This document shows, piece by piece, positions 7,291 through 10,414 of a DNA stretch of 10,414 bases; the first letter of the stretch is position 1, and each line of letters starts with the position of its first letter. The DNA comes from Dictyocoela muelleri (lineage: Eukaryota; Microsporidia). Made by a program: the position numbers and the translations under genes. The notes under the pieces are model-generated. The model ran no database searches. It saw only the letters and a program-made list of their open reading frames with translations, and was not told where the DNA came from. The stretch covers positions 1 through 10,414 of the forward strand of contig SDVU01000807.1 in assembly GCA_016256075.1 (NCBI GenBank), written 5' to 3'.

Positions 7291-7422
7291 TATTAAAGCG
7301 TTATCAAAATAAGTTTCAATTTCTGAATTTTTAGGATATAATTCGGTATTCAGTCTACATTTATAAAATGTTAACCGAATTCCAAGGAAAATCAAAATAA
7401 ATATAAACTTATATGTTTATTT

Positions 7423-7688
7423 GGTTCTCTAACGAGTTAATCCCCCATATTTATGAGGAAATCGCCATTCATAAGAAAAAATCGAGCAGTTCTTATTTGA
7501 AATAAGCGTAAAATCGTGAGTTATCTCCAGTTATAGTTTTAAAAATCCTCCATATATGGTTTAAAAGAATATCTAAATTATAACTAAAAATAACTACTGA
7601 TTTCGCGCTTATTTCAAATAAGAACCGCTCGATTTCCTCTTATGAATGCCGAATTTTTCAAAATAGGTGACTAAGCCGTTGGAGAACC
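7423..7688. mobile_element. Fold-back MITE C
   Basis: Arms 7423-7541 and about 7571-7688 are reverse complements, with clear divergence but long exact blocks. The ends read GGTTCTC(T/C)AACG. Each arm carries the perfect small palindrome CTTATTTGAAATAAG and the shared block ATTCATAAGA...ATCGAGC(A/G)GTTC. The centre is about 30 bases. There is no coding capacity and no clear target duplication. It is structurally like fold-back B but shares no end sequence with it, so it is a separate family. The arms are more diverged than in B, so it is probably older. Confidence 0.7.
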
Positions 7689-7973
7689 GAACATCTTTTT
7701 TTGTATAACAACGTGTTAAAAAATATTAATTTCAAAATATAAAAAAATACAAAATAATTTAAAAATAATATAATTGATATTTTATTGAATTACAATGTAT
7801 GAAAAAATTAAAAAAAAAACAAAATTAAAAGATATTTGTAAAAAATATGATGGATTTTATGATATTTACTTTTAAAATGTATTATTTATACATATAATTG
7901 TAATCTTAATAATAAATAATTTTTTTTAGGAATTTATTTTATTTAATTATAATTATCTTAAACTTTTGGCGCA
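7689..7973. other. A+T-rich spacer
   Basis: Very A+T-rich, low-complexity sequence between the fold-back element and the 17-bp array. I see no open frame, motif or structure beyond A and T runs. Confidence 0.6.
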
Positions 7974-8075
7974 ATAATTGGCCTAGGGCGATAATTAGCC
8001 TTGGGTGATAATTATCCTATGGAGATAATTAGCTTAGAATCTATAATTAGTCTGAGCAATAATTAGTCTAAGAGG
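7974..8075. repeat. 17-bp degenerate tandem array
   Basis: Six units beginning ATAATT at 7974, 7991, 8008, 8025, 8043 and 8059, so spacing is 17, 17, 17, 18 and 16. The consensus is roughly ATAATTAGCCTAGGGNG. The units keep the ATAATTAG core while the second half drifts, so this is an old array. All frames are broken, so it is not coding. Confidence 0.85.
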
Positions 8076-8453
8076 AATTTTCACACAGTTTATCCACCTT
8101 CTCATCGGTTTGAGCTTATGAGAAATAAAAGGATATTTGAGCTTCTATAACAGAAATTTAATGGGTAACTCAGAAATATTTTTTAATATTTCTAAAACTA
8201 AAACCTTTGAGAAGCCATATAGTGTTATTTATCAGTTTACTAAAGGAATTTTAACAAAACATTTATAAAGTTATAAAATTATTAATAAAGCGTGAAAGAT
8301 ATATAAATGGTCTAGTTTATTAAAGAAAAAATTTTTTTTACCTATAATTTTTAAATTTAAAAACCCTTATTATTTATTTTAGTTTTTTTTTTAGTAAAAA
8401 AATTCATATAAAAATATATATATGTAATTTGGGCCTAAGTGAATTTATGATAC
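8076..8453. other. Intergenic spacer, nothing recognised
   Basis: A+T-rich sequence with homopolymer runs around 8320-8420. No open frame, hairpin or repeat of note was found before the palindrome at 8454. Confidence 0.5.
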
Positions 8454-8519
8454 TGTCGTGTCCACGACACAACATTGAATTTACTCAGAGAATCTGCTAG
8501 ACCTGTCAAAATTCAATGT
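8454..8519. repeat. Paired inverted repeats upstream of the small gene
   Basis: TGTCGTG (8454-8460) and CACGACA (8463-8469) form a perfect palindrome with a 2-base centre. Immediately after it, ACATTGAATTT (8472-8482) and AAATTCAATGT (8509-8519) form a perfect 11-bp inverted repeat with a 26-base loop. They mark the left edge of a G+C-richer block that holds the 8636-8863 open frame. They could be regulatory sites or the tip of a mobile element. Confidence 0.6.
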
Positions 8520-8607
8520 ATTAGAAAATGAAATTCAAATAGTCCTTCTAGATTCACCAATAGTTAAAACACCACTAAAAATCGATCAATTTCCCTCCAT
8601 TTCGAAA

Positions 8608-8635
8608 TATAAAAGAAACTAAATCGTGAAACCCC
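8608..8635 (+). promoter_or_regulatory. TATA box and CCCC start signal
   Basis: TATAAAAG (8608-8615) lies 28 bases before ATG 8636, and CCCC (8632-8635) touches that ATG. The arrangement mirrors the secreted-protein gene at 3745. It is the best-formed promoter in the window and the main reason to take the small open frame seriously. Confidence 0.5.
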
Positions 8636-8863
8636 ATGCGCGGATTGAATGAACACAAAAATACAAGCAACACGAACACATATGAACGTACACCCAAGAA
8701 GCAATTCCCGGATGATGACACTTCCATTCGGACGAACATATTAAATAAATACAATTCAAAAATTTCTTTTTACAATCAACTTTTGGTTTTTGGGCGGATC
8801 CTAGATCGATCCGTCAATACGATTGTACAATATTTAAAATTTCATGTGTTTTCGTTATTATAA
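8636..8863 (+). CDS. Possible orphan small protein (75 aa)
   Basis: I recognise no family. The product starts MRGLNEHKNTSNTNTYERTP, is polar and basic in its first half with an acidic DDD patch at 26-28, and has an amphipathic or hydrophobic second half (FYNQLLVFGRILDRSVNTIV, about residues 45-64) ending FHVFSLL. There is no signal peptide. CCCC directly before the ATG, a TATA box 28 bases upstream, and a G+C content visibly above the flanks argue for a real gene. Its shortness and lack of a recognised domain argue against. It could instead be a fragment within an inserted mobile element whose edge is the palindrome at 8454. Confidence 0.4.
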   Translation: MRGLNEHKNTSNTNTYERTPKKQFPDDDTSIRTNILNKYNSKISFYNQLLVFGRILDRSVNTIVQYLKFHVFSLL

Positions 8864-9640
8864 GACAAAATCAGTGCAGCGAGATATTGTTTTGATTTTT
8901 TTTAAAGGAAAATATAAAAAGGAGACGATATATTCTAATTGATTTCCATGAATTAATCAAAACCTAATTCCTCATAAAAATATGAAAAATTAATCTCATT
9001 TTCTTTTGAATAAATCATTTTTTAGATTATAAAAAAATTATAAGGTATTTATTAAACAACATGTAAGATAATAAAAAAAATATAATTAGTTAGAAATTAT
9101 AGACTAGGTAAAAAAGAGCTACGTTTTTAGACTATCGAAATTTCAAGGGGGCATTTTTTAATGAAATCGGATATTTATTTTCATTTTATTTTAGGGTTAA
9201 TTAAATCAACTATGTTGCAAGAAAATTAAATGCTATGGTTCAAATGAGTTTAAAAATTATTTATTCGAGAATAACTATCGTATAAAAAAATATTGCTTTT
9301 TATGCAGGAGATCATGCTCTTTATAAAAATATCCAAGAAAATATTGATTCATATGTCTTTAGATGCATCGTATATATCATGAATTGGTTGTAAAAAATGT
9401 GTTTCTATCAGAAGTAATGGTTTTTTCAGAAAATTAATATTCTATGAAAAAGATATATTTCAGATTATACTATTTTTTGGGTGCTAGAATGTCAAAATTT
9501 AGTATTATTAATTATCCAGATTTTGTAGAAGCCCAATTTTCAAAATAATAAATAAAATTTGCGAAATGATGCCCTATCGGGAATTTTATCAAATAAATAG
9601 AGAGAAGAAACCAAAGCCATCCAATTAGAGGCATCCCGAT
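8864..9640. other. Intergenic region, no gene recognised
   Basis: I read both strands for transposase or host motifs and found none that hold up. Short open stretches exist (for example, a plus-strand frame beginning MSKFSIINYPDF at about 9489) but are under 25 codons. Composition is A+T-rich and unremarkable. Confidence 0.45.
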
Positions 9641-9642
9641 TT

Positions 9643-9885
9643 AATGACAAGGTCATTTTGACGGAAAAAATGACAAAATATTTTTCCCGATAAAATGACA
9701 AAATCATTTTATAAGAAAAATAAGCATTTTTAATTTTGTCAAAATTGAAGCATTAATTATATCAAAAATGGATTTCATTATTATATATATATATATTACA
9801 TGTTGACAAAATCCATAGCCCCAAACCGAAAAAAACGACAAAGTCGTTTTTTCTGTTTTTTTGTCGTTTTTACCGAAAAAACGAC
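9643..9885. repeat. Cluster of related small hairpins (YGACAAARTCR core)
   Basis: Several short palindromes share one design, A-run, YGAC, A-rich loop, GTCR, T-run: AATGAC/GTCATT (9643-9657), TAAAATGA/TCATTTTA (9691-9711), AAAAACGAC/GTCGTTTTT (9831-9851), and the everted pair GTCGTTTTT/AAAAACGAC (9863-9885). Another lies at about 9663-9687 (GGAAAAA/TTTTTCC). Between them ATGGATTT (9768-9775) and AAATCCAT (9809-9816) bracket a TA-repeat. The T-A pair in the left hairpins is replaced by C-G in the right ones, so pairing is kept. Confidence 0.65.
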
Positions 9886-9911
9886 AAACTTTTTAATTAT
9901 TAAAAATAAGG

Positions 9912-10018
9912 TAGCACAAGAACGTGCTTCGAGTGTGTTCTCGCAAACGAATTGAGCGCATAGCGAGCTCTGCGCGAGAAATCATCTCGAGCGCAGCGCG
10001 GTCATAGCGCGGTAACTC
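9912..10018. other. CpG-dense block
   Basis: About fourteen CpG dinucleotides fall in roughly 100 bases, against almost none nearby. GCGC-type words recur (GAGCGCATAGCGAG, CTGCGCGAGA, TCTCGAGCGCAG, CATAGCGCGG), several in inverted pairs such as CTGCGCGAGA against TCTCGAGCGCAG. It lies downstream of the transposase at the right edge and may be the end region of that element, a separate repeat, or foreign DNA. No open frame of interest. Confidence 0.6.
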
Positions 10019-10212
10019 ACCATGATTTTTTATTGATAAAAAATTCTATAAATATCTTGTTTTTATCAAGAATATTCGATTCTAACGTTTTATAGCCACT
10101 ATCTCTAGAAAATTTTTTCCAATTACCAAATATGGAAATGGAATAGTAATATAAGAAAATTAGGTAATGTGGACTTATTGGGGGGAAATCGATTTTTGAA
10201 AAAAATAAAATT

Positions 10213-10414
10213 TTATTCATTTACTATTTTTAGTGCTTCTAAAAGCATTTCCAATCTCGCATCTGGACTCATACACCCAATATTTTTTAAGTTTTCATAT
10301 ATGATAATATATTTTTTTATGGTTTCTATATCAACCGTTTTAGGTAAGAATTCTTTTAAATCTCGCCACAATCGTTCTATGTTATTGGTATGTATATATC
10401 TGTTTTCTTGTGAA
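10213..10414 (-). CDS. Merlin (IS1016-type) transposase, C-terminal part
   Basis: The frame enters from beyond the right edge and runs uninterrupted to a TAA at 10213-10215. The product reads SQENRYIHTNNIERLWRDLK, then EFLPKTVDIETIKKY, and ends LLEALKIVNE. The HTNNIERLW motif is the hallmark third catalytic segment of IS1595/IS1016-like (Merlin) DDE transposases, with the catalytic Glu in NNIE. About 66 residues are visible. The absence of stops or frame changes, unlike the copy at 4443-5511, suggests a younger and possibly functional element. Its terminal inverted repeat should lie between about 9900 and 10212 but cannot be fixed without the other end. Confidence 0.75.
   Translation of the reverse strand, partial: SQENRYIHTNNIERLWRDLKEFLPKTVDIETIKKYIIIYENLKNIGCMSPDARLEMLLEALKIVNE

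Larger units (their letters stand above)
6776..7422. other. A+T-rich intergenic region with two tandem arrays
   Basis: No gene. It contains the 19-bp array just downstream of the clamp gene (6815-6906) and a 14-bp array (7233-7290). The stretch 6907-7230 is plain A+T-rich spacer. Near 7340-7380, ATTCGGT and ACCGAAT form a short inverted repeat just outside the fold-back element that starts at 7423. Confidence 0.6.

Noticed and set aside
7974-8075. CRISPR-like array
   Set aside because: Units are 17 bases in direct succession with no unique spacers, in eukaryotic-type DNA.
8454-8863. Solo LTR of a retroelement beginning with the TGTCGTG palindrome
   Set aside because: A TATA box and a TG start are suggestive, but no matching second copy, clear far end or target duplication is visible in the window.
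8864-9640. Third transposase remnant
   Set aside because: I tried to read Merlin motifs on both strands, but no segment holds more than a few matching residues.
10017-10220. 67-codon open frame on the minus strand
   Set aside because: It begins at the end of the Merlin transposase and lies in the element's A+T-rich 3' flank; no motif and no start signal.

Overview
This A+T-rich, gene-sparse eukaryotic window most resembles a microsporidian with an expanded, transposon-laden genome. Three things suggest this. Three ATG codons are preceded within 0-2 bases by a run of C (3745 minus, 6083 plus, 8636 plus), matching the CCC-like start signal known from microsporidia. The visible genes are short and intronless. 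The window also carries Merlin/IS1016-type DNA transposons, which are known from microsporidia. The phylum is an inference, and other A+T-rich protists are not excluded.

Layout, left to right. Positions 1-560 hold a dispersed repeat with a tRNA-like head on the minus strand. A second copy lies at about 5670-5983. Positions 1092-1859 form a degenerate fold-back element, and 1937-2264 a second, much cleaner one with an apparent 8-bp target duplication. Positions 2450-3745 (minus) encode a 430-residue-class secreted, lysine/asparagine/serine-rich protein. Positions 4443-5511 are a decayed Merlin transposon with terminal inverted repeats and remnants of its DDE transposase. Positions 6083-6775 (plus) encode a sliding-clamp-fold protein best matched to HUS1 of the 9-1-1 DNA-damage clamp, flanked on both sides by A+T tandem repeats. 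Positions 7423-7688 are a third fold-back element, and 7974-8075 a 17-bp tandem array. Positions 8636-8863 (plus) are a possible 75-residue orphan gene with a TATA box and a CCCC-ATG start. Positions 9643-9885 hold a cluster of related small hairpins, followed by a CpG-dense block at 9912-10018. The window closes inside the C-terminus of an apparently intact second Merlin transposase (minus).

No operon or shared pathway is visible. The two convincing host genes, one a nuclear DNA-damage factor and the other a secreted protein, are isolated islands among non-autonomous and decayed mobile DNA. The repeats are the most interesting part: a tRNA-derived SINE-like family, three fold-back elements able to form long hairpins, and a set of hairpins whose paired bases vary together.
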